Assembly (NCBI GenBank): GCA_009693785.1
Contig: SHWP01000006.1
Coordinates: 34,354 to 98,353, forward strand
Length of the DNA: 64,000 bases
Reading direction: 5' to 3'
Source of the DNA: Rhodospirillaceae bacterium
Lineage (GTDB): Bacteria; Pseudomonadota; Alphaproteobacteria; Rhodospirillales; Rhodospirillaceae
This document shows positions 36,311-46,017 of this stretch, in pieces. Both the position numbers and the translations under genes were made by a program. How positions within the stretch are numbered: the stretch's first letter is position 1; each line of letters begins with the position of its first letter. The notes below the pieces were generated by a model. The model did not search any database. It had not been told where the DNA came from and was given only the letters and a program-made list of their open reading frames with translations.

Positions 36311-37708
36311 GTGCGTTATCAGAGCACCCGAGGCCGGGCGCCAGAGCTCGGATTCGACGACGTTCTGTTGGCGGGTCTGGCCGACGATGGCGGGCTTTAT
36401 GTGCCTAGCACCTGGCCAACTTTTTCAGCGGCCGAGTGGGCGGATGGCGCGCGTCTTGATTATGCCGCGCTCGCCGCCCGCGTGATCGCGCCTTATGTGC
36501 GCGGTTCGGTGATCGAACGCGATATCGCGGCCATTACCCGGCAGGCTTTCGCATCCTTCAGTCACAAAGCCATTGCACCGCTCGTTCAACTCGACACTAA
36601 TCTTTGGCTGCTCGAACTGTTTCATGGTCCGACCCTGGCCTTCAAAGACTATGCTTTGCAACTGGTCGGCTTGCTGTTCGATCGTGTTCTCAAAGCCCGT
36701 GGCAGCCGCATTACCGTGGTTGGCGCTACCTCAGGTGATACCGGCTCGGCGGCCATTGAAGCCTGCAAGGATCGCGACGCAGTTGATATTTTTATTATGC
36801 ATCCGGCAGGACGCGTCTCGGATGTGCAGCGCCGCCAAATGACGACGGTCCAATCGGCCAATGTTCATAACATCGCCATCGCCGGAACCTTCGACGATTG
36901 TCAAAATCTCGTCAAAGAGATGTTTGCCGATGAGCGCATGCGCACCGAGCTTAATCTGTCGGCGGTGAATTCCATCAATTGGGCGCGCATCATGGGACAG
37001 GTGGTGTACTACGCCTGGGCCGCGCTGCGTCTGGGCGCGCCGCAGCGCCAGGTCGCATTCTCCGTGCCGACCGGAAACTTCGGCAATGTTTTTGCAGGCT
37101 ACGTCGCCAAGCAAATGGGCCTGCCCATCGTGAAATTCGTCGTGGGCTCTAACCGCAACGATATCCTGACCCGCTATTTCGAAACCAGGTCCATGACGGC
37201 CACCGCGGTGGCGCCATCGCTTAGCCCGTCGATGGATATTCAAATCTCGTCGAACTTCGAGCGCCTTTTGTTCGATGCCTATGGCCGCGATGGCAAGGCG
37301 GTGTCGGGCATGATGGATCGCTTCAAGCAAAGCGGCCAGTATGCCGTCGATGCCAAGGTCCATGAGCGGATTCTGGCCATGTTCTCGGGCGCGCGGCTCG
37401 ACGACGAAGGCACCAAGAAGGTGATCGGCGAAATTCATACAGCGACAGGGCAGATCGTTGACCCGCATACTGCGGTGGGTATTCATGCCGCGCGCGGCGT
37501 TCAGCTGGCGCCCGGCACGCCAATGATCGCCATGGCCACGGCCCATCCGGCTAAGTTCCCCGATGCCGTTCACGCGGCCATCGGCCTGCGGCCTGCGTTG
37601 CCAGCGCACATGGCGGGGCTATTTGATAAGACCGAGCGCTTTACACAGCTTCCCAACGACCTAGATCAGGTCAAACGTTTTGTGCGCGAACGCGCACGCC
37701 GCATATAA
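36311..37708 (+). CDS. thrC: Threonine synthase
   Basis: A 465-residue PLP enzyme that makes threonine from O-phosphohomoserine. The Schiff-base lysine is Lys112 in GPTLAFKDYALQ; the phosphate-binding segment VGATSGDTGSAAIEA and NSINWARIMGQVVYY are typical of the long class. Translation starts at GTG 36311, which has AAGGAGA at proper spacing. The homoserine kinase gene lies in the same window at 43.7 kb. The next gene is an M16 peptidase, a common alphaproteobacterial pairing. Confidence 0.95.
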   Translation: MRYQSTRGRAPELGFDDVLLAGLADDGGLYVPSTWPTFSAAEWADGARLDYAALAARVIAPYVRGSVIERDIAAITRQAFASFSHKAIAPLVQLDTNLWLLELFHGPTLAFKDYALQLVGLLFDRVLKARGSRITVVGATSGDTGSAAIEACKDRDAVDIFIMHPAGRVSDVQRRQMTTVQSANVHNIAIAGTFDDCQNLVKEMFADERMRTELNLSAVNSINWARIMGQVVYYAWAALRLGAPQRQVAFSVPTGNFGNVFAGYVAKQMGLPIVKFVVGSNRNDILTRYFETRSMTATAVAPSLSPSMDIQISSNFERLLFDAYGRDGKAVSGMMDRFKQSGQYAVDAKVHERILAMFSGARLDDEGTKKVIGEIHTATGQIVDPHTAVGIHAARGVQLAPGTPMIAMATAHPAKFPDAVHAAIGLRPALPAHMAGLFDKTERFTQLPNDLDQVKRFVRERARRI

Positions 37709-37721
37709 GCATCGGGAATTC

Positions 37722-38978
37722 ATGTCTGTCCAAGTCAGCACGCTGTCGAATGGCCTACGCATCATTACCGACCGCATGGAGTCGGTGGAAACAGTTGCGC
37801 TGGGTGCGTGGGTCAATGCCGGGACACGCAATGAGACCGCTGAGGTCAACGGGATTTCTCACCTGCTGGAGCACATGGCGTTCAAGGGCACCGCCAGGCG
37901 CAGCGCACAGCAAATCGCCGAGGACATGGATAATGTCGGCGGGCACCTCAATGCCTATACCAGCCGCGATCACACCGCTTATTTTGCCAAGGTGCTGAAA
38001 GAAGACACAACACTGGCGGTAGATATCATCGCCGATATTCTGCTCAACTCCACCATGGATGCCGAGGAGCTAGAGCGCGAGAAGCACGTCATTGTGCAGG
38101 AGATTTCGCAGGTCAACGATACCCCCGACGACATCATTTTCGATAAATTCCAGGCCAAGGCCTATCCCGATCAACCCATGGGCTGGCCGGTGTTGGGCTC
38201 GGAAGAGCTTGTGCGCTCGGTGACCTCACAACGCTTAAAGTCTTATCTCAACGAACACTATGCCGCCGAACATACGATCCTGGCTGCCTCGGGCAACATT
38301 CAACACGACCGGTTTGTCGCCGATGTCGAACGCTGCTTTTGCAGCTACAAGCCTAAAGCCAAAATCAGTTCGGTCTCAAGCAAGTATGCAGGCGGAGAAC
38401 ACCGCGAAGCGCGCGAGCTTGAACAGGTGCACCTGGTGCTGGGTTTTCCAGGCGTGGCCTACGATGATCTGGATTTTTACAATATCTCGGCGTTGTCGGT
38501 ATTGATGGGCGAGGGGATGTCCTCGCGGCTCTTTCAAGAGATCCGCGAAAAGCGCGGCCTGGCCTATTCGGTGTTTTCCTCCACGCAGTCGTTCTCCGAT
38601 ACGGGTCTTTTCACGATCTACACAGGTACGGCCCCTGATGAGTTGCCAAAGCTAATGCCTGTGCTGTGCGAAGAAATTCGCAAGTCGGCGGGTTCCATCA
38701 CGCCCGAGGAAACCAAACGCGCCAAGGCACAAATTAAATCGAGCCTGCTGATGTCGCTTGAAAGCCCATCAAGCCGGTGCAGCGCGCGTGCGCGTCAACT
38801 GGTCGTCTATGGCCGTCCGCTGACGACCGATGAAGTGATCGAACGTGTCGAGGCGATTGATACTGCAGCCATTCGCGCCACGGCGGCGCGGATTTTTGCC
38901 GGCACGCCCACGATGGCGGCCATCGGCCCGCTCGACAAACTTGCCCCGCTGTCAGAGATTCAACAAAAACTTCAATAA
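37722..38978 (+). CDS. M16-family zinc metallopeptidase (mitochondrial processing peptidase-like)
   Basis: A 418-residue M16B peptidase. The inverted zinc motif HxxEH is His47-LLE-His51 (SHLLEHMAFKGT), with the third ligand region ELEREKHVIVQEI downstream. The C-terminal half contains the M16_C domain (REKRGLAYSVFSS). It is probably a cytosolic or periplasm-associated processing peptidase; no signal peptide is visible. The track start at 37680 is in thrC; ATG 37722 gives the normal MSVQVSTLSNGLRI. Confidence 0.92.
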   Translation: MSVQVSTLSNGLRIITDRMESVETVALGAWVNAGTRNETAEVNGISHLLEHMAFKGTARRSAQQIAEDMDNVGGHLNAYTSRDHTAYFAKVLKEDTTLAVDIIADILLNSTMDAEELEREKHVIVQEISQVNDTPDDIIFDKFQAKAYPDQPMGWPVLGSEELVRSVTSQRLKSYLNEHYAAEHTILAASGNIQHDRFVADVERCFCSYKPKAKISSVSSKYAGGEHREARELEQVHLVLGFPGVAYDDLDFYNISALSVLMGEGMSSRLFQEIREKRGLAYSVFSSTQSFSDTGLFTIYTGTAPDELPKLMPVLCEEIRKSAGSITPEETKRAKAQIKSSLLMSLESPSSRCSARARQLVVYGRPLTTDEVIERVEAIDTAAIRATAARIFAGTPTMAAIGPLDKLAPLSEIQQKLQ

Positions 38979-39017
38979 AATAAACTTTCATACCGTTATG
39001 TGAGCAAAGGACAACCG

Positions 39018-40307
39018 ATGCCCCGCCATTTGAAAAAAGGTGCCGCCGCCGACACCAAAGCTGCCGATGAAGCCAAGGTGCGCGACATCGTCACCGGCAT
39101 TCTGGCCGATGTGAGCAAGCGCGGTGATGCGGCTGTGCGTGAGCTGTCGAAGAAATTCGACAGCTTCGAGCCCGCCAACTTCAGAATGTCACAGGCCGAC
39201 ATCGAAGCTTGCGTGAAGTCCTGCTCGAAACAAACCATCGACGACATCAAATTTGCGCAGACTCAAATCCGCCGTTTCGCCGAAGCGCAAAAAACAGCGC
39301 TGAAAGATATCGAAGTTGAAACGCTGCCGGGCGTGAAACTGGGTCACAAGAATATCCCCGTGAATAACGTTGGTTGCTATATCCCCGGCGGGCGCTACCC
39401 TATGGTCGCCTCGGCGCACATGAGTGTGCTGACCGCGCGCGTCGCCGGGTGCAAGCGGGTGATCGCCTGCACACCGCCCACCAAGGGCCAACCCCACCCA
39501 GCCACCATTGCCGCCATGCACATGGCCGGGGCCGATGAAATTTACCTGCTCGGCGGCGTGCAAGCCGTGGCCGCCATGGCGCTGGGCACCGAGACCATCA
39601 AGCCCGTCGATATGCTGGTGGGTCCGGGCAATGCCTATGTGGCCGAGGCCAAACGCCAGCTCTATGGGCGTGTTGGTATTGATCTGTTCGCAGGCCCCAC
39701 GGAAATTCTGGTGATCGCCGATGACACCGCCGATGGCGAAATGTGCGCCACCGATTTGCTGGGCCAGGCCGAACATGGGCCAACCTCGCCCGCCGTGTTG
39801 TTGACCACATCCGAACGCGTGGCGCGCGACACGATGAAAGAAATCGAACGCCAGCTCAAGATTCTGCAAACCGGCGATATCGCGGGCCAAGCCTGGCGCG
39901 ACTATGGTGAAGTGATTCTGTGCGACACGGTCGATGAACTGGTCGCCGAGGCAGACCGGATTGCCTCGGAGCATGTCGAGGTGCTGACCGAGAACCCGCG
40001 CTATTTCTTGCAAAAGATGAGCAATTACGGCGCGCTGTTTTTGGGCAAGCAAACCAACGTGGCCTATGGCGATAAAGTGATTGGAACCAATCACACGCTG
40101 CCGACCAATGGAGCCGCGCGTTACACCGGCGGATTATGGGTGGGCAAGTTCATGAAGACCTGCACCTATCAAGAAGTCACGGAATCTGCCTCGGCCTTGG
40201 TAGGCGAGTACTGTTCGCGGCTCTGTGCCATCGAAAATTTCTGGGGCCACAAGGAACAGGCCGACTTGCGCGTGCGCCGATACGGCAACGCTAAGGCTGC
40301 TGAGTAA
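39018..40307 (+). CDS. Histidinol dehydrogenase family protein (HisD/HpsN-like)
   Basis: A 429-residue zinc-dependent dehydrogenase of the HisD fold. Zinc and catalytic motifs are visible: [27 protein letters not shown] and WGHKEQAD. No other his genes are near, and it adjoins two NAD-dependent dehydrogenases. Its C-terminus ([19 protein letters not shown]) and [11 protein letters not shown] recall HisD paralogues such as sulfopropanediol dehydrogenase HpsN more than biosynthetic HisD. I therefore avoid the hisD symbol. AAAGGA supports ATG 39018 over the GTG at 39000. Confidence 0.82.
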   Translation: MPRHLKKGAAADTKAADEAKVRDIVTGILADVSKRGDAAVRELSKKFDSFEPANFRMSQADIEACVKSCSKQTIDDIKFAQTQIRRFAEAQKTALKDIEVETLPGVKLGHKNIPVNNVGCYIPGGRYPMVASAHMSVLTARVAGCKRVIACTPPTKGQPHPATIAAMHMAGADEIYLLGGVQAVAAMALGTETIKPVDMLVGPGNAYVAEAKRQLYGRVGIDLFAGPTEILVIADDTADGEMCATDLLGQAEHGPTSPAVLLTTSERVARDTMKEIERQLKILQTGDIAGQAWRDYGEVILCDTVDELVAEADRIASEHVEVLTENPRYFLQKMSNYGALFLGKQTNVAYGDKVIGTNHTLPTNGAARYTGGLWVGKFMKTCTYQEVTESASALVGEYCSRLCAIENFWGHKEQADLRVRRYGNAKAAE

Positions 40308-40322
40308 AGTTCCCAATTTAAC

Positions 40323-41294
40323 ATGGCACCAGACCTACCCGGCGGCAGTCGACAACCTATCGCCGTTATTGGCGCGGGTCTGGTGGGAGCGGGTTGGGCG
40401 ATTGTCTTCGCCCGTGCGGGTCATGCGGTTCGCATTTATGACGATAGCGCCTCGGTGCGCGATGGCGTCATGGCGTTGATCGCGCAGAATGTCCGCGATC
40501 TCAAATCATTCGACCTGATCGACGAATCACCCGAAGCGCTTCTTAGCCGCATCGCCGTTCACAGTACGCTTGAAGCGGCGGTTTTAAACGCGGCTTACGT
40601 TCAAGAATCCGTTTTTGAGACCGTTGAGGCCAAAACCAAAATCTATGGGGCACTCGACCGCCTCGTTCCTGCCACTGCGGCCATCGGCAGTTCGTCATCG
40701 GGCATTCCGGCCTCGGCGTTCACCGAACGCTGTACCACACGCCAGCGCATGCTCATCGCCCATCCGGTCAATCCGCCCTATCTCGTTCCGCTGGTCGAGC
40801 TAGTTCCAGCGCCCTGGACAGACGCTAAAACAGTCGATGCAGTTTTCGCCTTCATGAAGGCCGTGGGCCAAGAGCCCATCCGGGTTCGGCGCGAGGTCGA
40901 AGGCTTCGTGCTCAACCGTCTGCAAGGCGCGCTGCTCAATGAGGCCTGGGCGTTGTTCGACGAAGGCTACGCCAGCGCCGAAGATATCGACAAAACCGTC
41001 GCCGTCGGGCTGGGGTTGCGCTGGTCGTTCATGGGCCCCTTCGAGACCATTGATTTGAACGCGCCAGCCGGTGTGGCCGATTACGCCCGCCGTCTTGGCC
41101 CGCTGTACTATGCCGTGGCACAGTCGCGCTGCAGCCCAAAAGCGTGGAGCGCGAAATTAATTGACAAGGTCGAGGCCGAACGGCGGACAAAGCTTTCAGC
41201 CAGCGCGCTCAATCAACGCCGGGCCTGGCGCGATCGTAGGTTGATGGCCCTGGCCGCGCACAAAGCCAAGGCCGCAAAGGACGTGGGCTCATGA
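40323..41294 (+). CDS. 3-hydroxyacyl-CoA dehydrogenase-fold protein, L-gulonate 3-dehydrogenase/lambda-crystallin-like
   Basis: A 323-residue NAD-dependent dehydrogenase. The Rossmann motif IAVIGAGLVGAGWAIVFARAG opens the protein. GSSSSGIPAS, HPVNPPYLVPLVELVPAPWT and EGFVLNRLQGALLNEAW match the lambda-crystallin/gulonate dehydrogenase and carnitine dehydrogenase group. It oxidises a 3-hydroxy acid rather than a CoA ester in that group. The downstream SDR overlaps it by ATGA, and the HisD-like gene is 15 bases upstream, so the three likely act on one polyol or hydroxy acid. Confidence 0.88.
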   Translation: MAPDLPGGSRQPIAVIGAGLVGAGWAIVFARAGHAVRIYDDSASVRDGVMALIAQNVRDLKSFDLIDESPEALLSRIAVHSTLEAAVLNAAYVQESVFETVEAKTKIYGALDRLVPATAAIGSSSSGIPASAFTERCTTRQRMLIAHPVNPPYLVPLVELVPAPWTDAKTVDAVFAFMKAVGQEPIRVRREVEGFVLNRLQGALLNEAWALFDEGYASAEDIDKTVAVGLGLRWSFMGPFETIDLNAPAGVADYARRLGPLYYAVAQSRCSPKAWSAKLIDKVEAERRTKLSASALNQRRAWRDRRLMALAAHKAKAAKDVGS

Positions 41295-42055
41295 CAGCAT
41301 CTGTCGCAAAGTTGTTCGATCTCACCGGCCAGCGCGCACTGATCACCGGCGCATCGCGTGGGCTCGGGTTGGGGTGTGCGGAACTGCTGGCCACTGCCGG
41401 CGCGGAAGTCATTTTGACTGGTCGCGGCGGGCCCGATTTGGATACTGCGGTTAAGGCCATTATCGCGCGCGGCGGCAAGGCGCGCAGTTGCATCTGCGAC
41501 GTGACCGACATTGAACAGATGCGCCAGGTGATTGGCGGCTTGCCCGACATCCACATTCTCGTCAACAACGCGGGCACCAACATCCCCGAACCGTTTGTCG
41601 ATGTGTCAGCCGATCACTTTGATAAAATTTTTGACATCAACGTACGCGCAGCTTTTTTTGTAGCCCAGGCCGTTGCCGCCAAAATGATGAAGGCCGCCAT
41701 CAAGGGCAGCATCATCAATATGTCATCGCAGATGGGGCACGTGGGCTCGCCCAACCGCACGGTCTATTGCGCCTCCAAGCATGCACTTGAAGGCCTGACC
41801 AAGGCCATGGCGGTTGAGTTGGCGCCCCATGGTATTCGGGTCAACGCCGTGGCGCCGACGTTCATCGAAACGCCTATGACCAAACCGATGCTCGATAAGC
41901 CGGAATTTAAAAGTTTTGTGCTCGATCACATTCCGCTGGGGCACATCGGCGAAATCAAAGACGTGGCAGCAGCGGTGCTGTTTTTGGCCGCGCCTGCATC
42001 AGCGTTGGTGACGGGGACTAGCCTTCGAGTCGATGGCGGGTGGACGGCGCAGTAG
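41291..42055 (+). CDS. Classical short-chain dehydrogenase/reductase
   Basis: A 254-residue SDR. The cofactor motif is TGASRGLGLG (residues 19-28), NNAG is at 92-95, and the catalytic Tyr159-x3-Lys163 is in VYCASKHAL. The sequence style is that of gluconate 5-dehydrogenase or 3-oxoacyl-reductase-like SDRs; C-terminal LVTGTSLRVDGGW is typical. It is translationally coupled to the preceding dehydrogenase by ATGA. Confidence 0.9.
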   Translation: MTASVAKLFDLTGQRALITGASRGLGLGCAELLATAGAEVILTGRGGPDLDTAVKAIIARGGKARSCICDVTDIEQMRQVIGGLPDIHILVNNAGTNIPEPFVDVSADHFDKIFDINVRAAFFVAQAVAAKMMKAAIKGSIINMSSQMGHVGSPNRTVYCASKHALEGLTKAMAVELAPHGIRVNAVAPTFIETPMTKPMLDKPEFKSFVLDHIPLGHIGEIKDVAAAVLFLAAPASALVTGTSLRVDGGWTAQ

Positions 42056-42060
42056 CGCTC

Positions 42061-42645
42061 TCAGGCGTGCCCGGCGACACCCGAGAGCAGGTGCGGGCTA
42101 ACGCCAATTTTGGCCAGCACACGCTCCCACTTCTGATCGAAGTTTTCCGAGAACAATAATTCATCATCGCCGGGCACATTTAGCCAGGCGTTTTGTTTGA
42201 TCTCTTCGTCCAGTTGGCCGCGGCCCCAACCCGCGTAGCCCAGCGCCATCAGGCTTTTGCGCGGGCCCTCGCCCGAGGCGATAGCACGCAGGATTTCCGT
42301 GGTGGCGCTGAGACAAATCTCGGAGTTGACCTTCAGTGTCGCGCCCTCTTGGTGATAGTCGGCCGAATGCAGCACGAAGCCCCGTGCTGTCTCGACCGGC
42401 CCGCCACGATGAATATGAATCTTGTCACAGGGCGTCTTGGGCTCGATGCCCAACTGGTCCAGAATTTCGGGCAGCTTGATGTCCTTGAGCGGCTTGTTCA
42501 CGATCAAGCCCATGGCGCCGTCGGCGGAATGGGCACACAAATAAATCACACTACGCTCGAAACGCGGGTCGGCCATCGCCGGCATAGCGACGAGGAATTG
42601 ACCAACCAAATATCCAGAGTCCACGGGTGGTTTCTTTGCTGCCAT
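42061..42645 (-). CDS. YqgE/AlgH family protein
   Basis: A 194-residue member of the UPF0301 family. The signature segments GQFLVAMPAMADPRFERSVIYLC, GAMGLIVNKPL, HRGGPVETARGFVLHS and ALGYAGWGRGQLDEEI are all present. The family has an alpha/beta fold of poorly defined function; AlgH has been tied to alginate control in Pseudomonas. It converges on the SDR gene (5 bases apart) and is divergent from the peroxiredoxin. Confidence 0.93.
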   Translation of the reverse strand: MAAKKPPVDSGYLVGQFLVAMPAMADPRFERSVIYLCAHSADGAMGLIVNKPLKDIKLPEILDQLGIEPKTPCDKIHIHRGGPVETARGFVLHSADYHQEGATLKVNSEICLSATTEILRAIASGEGPRKSLMALGYAGWGRGQLDEEIKQNAWLNVPGDDELLFSENFDQKWERVLAKIGVSPHLLSGVAGHA

Positions 42646-42712
42646 AATTGAAAAATGACCTTATCTTAGTGTCAACGCAAGACTTGACATCATCCTAAGC
42701 GAACCTTGTGAC

Positions 42713-43193
42713 ATGCCTATTCAACCGGGAGCTTTGCTTCCCGACATCAGTCTTAAAAGCACAATGAATGGCGCGGTTTACGACATTGCCATTCGGGATT
42801 TTCGCCACGGGTAAAACTGTGATTTTTGCCGTCCCCGGCGCGTATACCCCGGCCTGTTCAGCTCGCCATTTGCCAGGCTTTATCGAGCATGCCGCCGCAT
42901 TGCGCGCCAAGCACGTGGATCGTATCGCTTGCATCGCTGTGAACGATGCGTTTGTGATGGATGCCTGGGTGCGGGCCAATCATGTCAGCGATAGCATTGT
43001 CATGCTGGCCGATGGCAACGCCGAATTTACCCGTGCCGTGGGTTTAGACAGCGATGCGCGGCCCTATGGCATGGGTGTACGTTCACAACGTTATGCCATA
43101 GTGATTCAGAATGGCTGCGTGGTGAAAGTTTTCGTCGATGAGCCTGGCGCGTTCGAAGTATCTGCCGCGCATTACGTGTTAAGCCAACTTTAG
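42713..43193 (+). pseudogene. Peroxiredoxin (Prx5/redoxin family) with apparent one-base frameshift
   Basis: The normal N-terminus MPIQPGALLPDISLKS starts at ATG 42713 but hits TAA at 42812. The rest of the protein continues in the next frame (FATGKTVIFAVPGAYTPACSARHLPGF...), which the track opens at ATG 42768. Removing one T from the TTTT run at 42799-42802 gives a full-length product of about 160 residues. The peroxidatic cysteine (TPAC) is intact. Either this is a sequencing error, a true frameshift, or a shorter product from 42768 lacking the first beta strands. A peroxiredoxin is common beside rnhA/thrB in this group, as far as I recall. Confidence 0.75.
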
Positions 43194-43207
43194 GCGGCTT
43201 TGTTTGG

Positions 43208-43666
43208 TTAGCGGCGCTTCTCGGCCTCGGTGCGGGCAAGAACGTCAACACGCTCGTTCTCAATGTGGCCGTCATGCCCGCGCACCCACGTCCATTTCAT
43301 CGTGTGGAAGGCACTTAATTTATCTAGCTCTTGCCAGAGGTCGACATTCTTCACGGGCTTTTTATCGGCCGTGCGCCAATTCTTTGCTTTCCATCCATCC
43401 ATCCACTCGGTCATGCCCTTTTGCACATACTGACTATCGGTTGCGACGGTCACACGACAAGGACGCGTTAGCGCCTTAAGGCCCTCAATGACCGCCATCA
43501 TTTCCATACGGTTGTTGGTGGTGGCCGCTTCGCCGCCGCTCAATTCTTTTTCTGTGCCATTGAAACGCAGAAGTGCGGCCCAGCCACCAGGCCCCGGATT
43601 GCCCAAACAGGCCCCATCCGTGAAAAGTTCAACGTGTGCTGGCTGATCAGGTTTAGCTGAGGCCAT
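43208..43666 (-). CDS. rnhA: Ribonuclease HI
   Basis: A 152-residue RNase HI that degrades RNA in RNA-DNA hybrids. The acidic active site is in place: Asp17 ([14 protein letters not shown]), Glu55 ([10 protein letters not shown]), Asp77 (TDSQYV) and the late Asp in NERVDVLA. The handle region [18 protein letters not shown] is present. It overlaps thrB by 14 bases, the last of the ispH-thrB-rnhA run. Confidence 0.96.
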   Translation of the reverse strand: MASAKPDQPAHVELFTDGACLGNPGPGGWAALLRFNGTEKELSGGEAATTNNRMEMMAVIEGLKALTRPCRVTVATDSQYVQKGMTEWMDGWKAKNWRTADKKPVKNVDLWQELDKLSAFHTMKWTWVRGHDGHIENERVDVLARTEAEKRR

Positions 43667-44615
43667 AAGCCGAAATTTCCGTCACGCCGCGATGAAACTT
43701 GAGTTTGCGTAAGTACTCGCGCGGGTCCTTGGGCTTCACCATTGCCCCAGCCGGCGTATTCACCCAATCGTAAAGCCGCGTGAGCAAAAAGCGCATGGCC
43801 GCACCCCGGGCCAATACAGGAAACGCTTGGCGTTCGCTTGGTTCGATGGGGCGCACACTGTCATATCCGGCGAATAGACGGCTGGCCTTGGTGACATTCA
43901 ATGCGCCATCGGCTTCGAAGCACCATGCGTTTAAACAAATGGCGATGTCGTAGGCGAGAAAGTCGGTGCACGCGAAATAGAAGTCGATCAGGCCCGAGCA
44001 TTGGTTGTTCATGAAGAACACGTTGTCGGGGAACAAGTCGGCGTGAATCACGCCCGTTATCAGGTTGCGCGGCCAATCGCGCTCCAACTCATTGAGTTCC
44101 GCACCAATCATCTTCGATAAACCGGCCTCGACGTTTTCCGCAGAATCGCCAACCTTAGAATAAAGACCGCGCCAGCCCGCGAGCGATAGGTCGTTCTTGC
44201 GCTGTTGTTTGAAGGAGTTGCCTGCGATGTGCAACGTGGCCAGCGCCTTGCCCAACTCATGGCAGTGCCAGGCTTCGATGCGCCGTGGCCACATTCCATT
44301 CAGGAAAGTGATAATCGCCGCCGGGCGGCCGCACAGTGTACGCAATGACTTTCCATCGTTGGCACGGATAGGCACCGGGCATTTTACGCCAGTACGCGCT
44401 AAGTGCTCCATCAGGTCGATGAAGAACGGCAAGTCCGACGGGTTCACGCGCCGCTCGTACAGTGTGAGGATAAAGGGGCCCTTGGCGGTCTGAAGCAGAT
44501 AATTGGAATTTTCCACGCCTTCAGCGATGCCTTTGCAACCGACAACCTCGCCCACATCGTAGGACGCCATGAAGGATTTTAAGTCGTCGTCGGATACTTC
44601 TGTGTAAACCGCCAT
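43653..44615 (-). CDS. thrB: Homoserine kinase, aminoglycoside-phosphotransferase-like type
   Basis: A 320-residue ThrB of the type found in alphaproteobacteria and pseudomonads, unrelated to the GHMP enzyme. It phosphorylates homoserine for threonine synthase. The start [33 protein letters not shown] and the Brenner-type loop [14 protein letters not shown] with [10 protein letters not shown] are diagnostic. It starts 7 bases after ispH. Confidence 0.95.
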   Translation of the reverse strand: MAVYTEVSDDDLKSFMASYDVGEVVGCKGIAEGVENSNYLLQTAKGPFILTLYERRVNPSDLPFFIDLMEHLARTGVKCPVPIRANDGKSLRTLCGRPAAIITFLNGMWPRRIEAWHCHELGKALATLHIAGNSFKQQRKNDLSLAGWRGLYSKVGDSAENVEAGLSKMIGAELNELERDWPRNLITGVIHADLFPDNVFFMNNQCSGLIDFYFACTDFLAYDIAICLNAWCFEADGALNVTKASRLFAGYDSVRPIEPSERQAFPVLARGAAMRFLLTRLYDWVNTPAGAMVKPKDPREYLRKLKFHRGVTEISAYGLS

Positions 44616-44622
44616 CGAGGGC

Positions 44623-45576
44623 CTATGTCGTCAAGACGCGCGGCAAGCTGAACTTCACGGTTTCTTCCGTCACCGTGATCAACTCGACCATGACATCAAA
44701 TTTTTCGCGCGCAAGACTGATCACTTCCTCGACCAGCACTTCGGGCGCCGATGCGCCAGCCGTTACACCGAGGGTTGAGTTTGGCCTCACACGTATCCAC
44801 GGAATCGCCGCCGCCGTTTCCACCAGAAACGCGTCGTTACAGCCCGAACGTTGCGCCACCTCGACCAGCCGGTTGGAGTTCGATGAATTCGGCGCACCGA
44901 TCACCACAAAGGCGTCGCATTTGGGTGCAATGGCTTTGACTGCATTCTGGCGGTTGGTCGTGGCGTAGCAAATGTCTTCTTTGCGTGGCGGCGAAAGGCC
45001 AGAGAACCGCTGTTTCAGGGCTGCGATAATCTCGGCGGTGTCATCAACCGATAAGGTCGTTTGCGTGACGTAAGCAAGCGGCTTGCCCGGTGGCGGAACG
45101 ACCGTTTGGGCATCGGCCGCGGTTTCAATCAGGGTCATGGTGCCGGGCTCGACTTGGCCCATCGTGCCGATCACTTCCGGGTGGTTGCGGTGGCCAATCA
45201 GAAAAATGTGCCGCCCATCGCGCACATGTCGCTCGGCCTCCACGTGGACCTTACTCACCAACGGGCAAGTGGCGTCGATATAGGTGAGCTTGCGTGACTC
45301 GGCTTCTGCGGGAACGGACTTGGGCACACCGTGCGCCGAGAAAATAACGGGCACGCCATCAGGAACCTCGGTTAACTCGTCGACGAAAACCGCCCCTTTG
45401 GCCTTCAATGCATCAACGACATACCGGTTGTGGACAATTTCATGGCGCACGTAGACCGGCGCGCCATATTTCTCGAGCGCCCGCTCGACGACCAGGATAG
45501 CCCGATCCACGCCCGCGCAAAAACCCCGGGGCGCGGCTAAAAGAATCTTGAGGGCAGGGCGAGTCATGTCGATCAA
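44623..45576 (-). CDS. ispH: 4-hydroxy-3-methylbut-2-enyl diphosphate reductase
   Basis: A 317-residue iron-sulfur enzyme, last step of the non-mevalonate isoprenoid pathway. The three cluster cysteines lie in [23 protein letters not shown] and [17 protein letters not shown] and [10 protein letters not shown] are further IspH marks. ATG 45576 or 45567 could start it. It is the first gene of the ispH-thrB-rnhA run. Confidence 0.96.
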   Translation of the reverse strand: MIDMTRPALKILLAAPRGFCAGVDRAILVVERALEKYGAPVYVRHEIVHNRYVVDALKAKGAVFVDELTEVPDGVPVIFSAHGVPKSVPAEAESRKLTYIDATCPLVSKVHVEAERHVRDGRHIFLIGHRNHPEVIGTMGQVEPGTMTLIETAADAQTVVPPPGKPLAYVTQTTLSVDDTAEIIAALKQRFSGLSPPRKEDICYATTNRQNAVKAIAPKCDAFVVIGAPNSSNSNRLVEVAQRSGCNDAFLVETAAAIPWIRVRPNSTLGVTAGASAPEVLVEEVISLAREKFDVMVELITVTEETVKFSLPRVLTT

Positions 45577-45717
45577 AAGGGGCCATTTTTATGGTCGAGT
45601 TCGGTCTAGTGTCGTGCGACTTCACCGGATAAACTGCGGCCAGACCCAGCCCCGACGACGGCACACATAGCAAATCCACCGGGGCCATGAAAGCCACACA
45701 GCCAAAGGACCTAACCC

Positions 45718-45972
45718 ATGGCCGACGCCACGCCTGCTACCCCCATTGTCGCTCAGAAAGCGCCCTATGGAATCGATGTGGAGGCCGGTAAGACGTATTA
45801 CTGGTGTTCGTGCGGACGTAGCGCCAAGCAGCCGTTTTGCGATGGCTCGCACAAAGGCACCGGACTAACCCCAACGGCCTATACACCCGAAGCGGCTGGT
45901 AAGGCGTGGTTTTGCGGCTGCAAGGCGTCGGCGAAATCACCCATGTGCGACGGCACACACAAGAAACTTTAA
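45718..45972 (+). CDS. Double CDGSH iron-sulfur domain protein
   Basis: An 84-residue protein with two CDGSH-type 2Fe-2S sites. The first is Cys30, Cys32, Cys41 and His45 (CSCGRSAKQPFCDGSH). The second is Cys66, Cys68, Cys77 and His81 (CGCKASAKSPMCDGTH). This internally duplicated layout is common in bacterial CDGSH (type 3/miner) proteins. The role is electron or cluster transfer in the cytosol. It stands alone between ispH and a lipoprotein gene. Confidence 0.93.
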   Translation: MADATPATPIVAQKAPYGIDVEAGKTYYWCSCGRSAKQPFCDGSHKGTGLTPTAYTPEAAGKAWFCGCKASAKSPMCDGTHKKL

Positions 45973-46017
45973 GCTCGATCTCATAAAATTTGCCCTTTAG
46001 CGCGGTTGATTCACTCC

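Noticed and set aside
36731-37609. 292-codon minus-strand ORF across thrC
   Set aside because: Antisense to thrC, biased composition and no recognisable domain.
39189-40094. 301-codon minus-strand ORF across the HisD-like gene
   Set aside because: Shadow of a well-conserved gene, with an unnatural His/Gly/Gln-rich composition.
39000-40307. Histidine biosynthesis hisD
   Set aside because: The fold fits, but no other his gene is near and the neighbours and C-terminal motifs suit a HisD paralogue.
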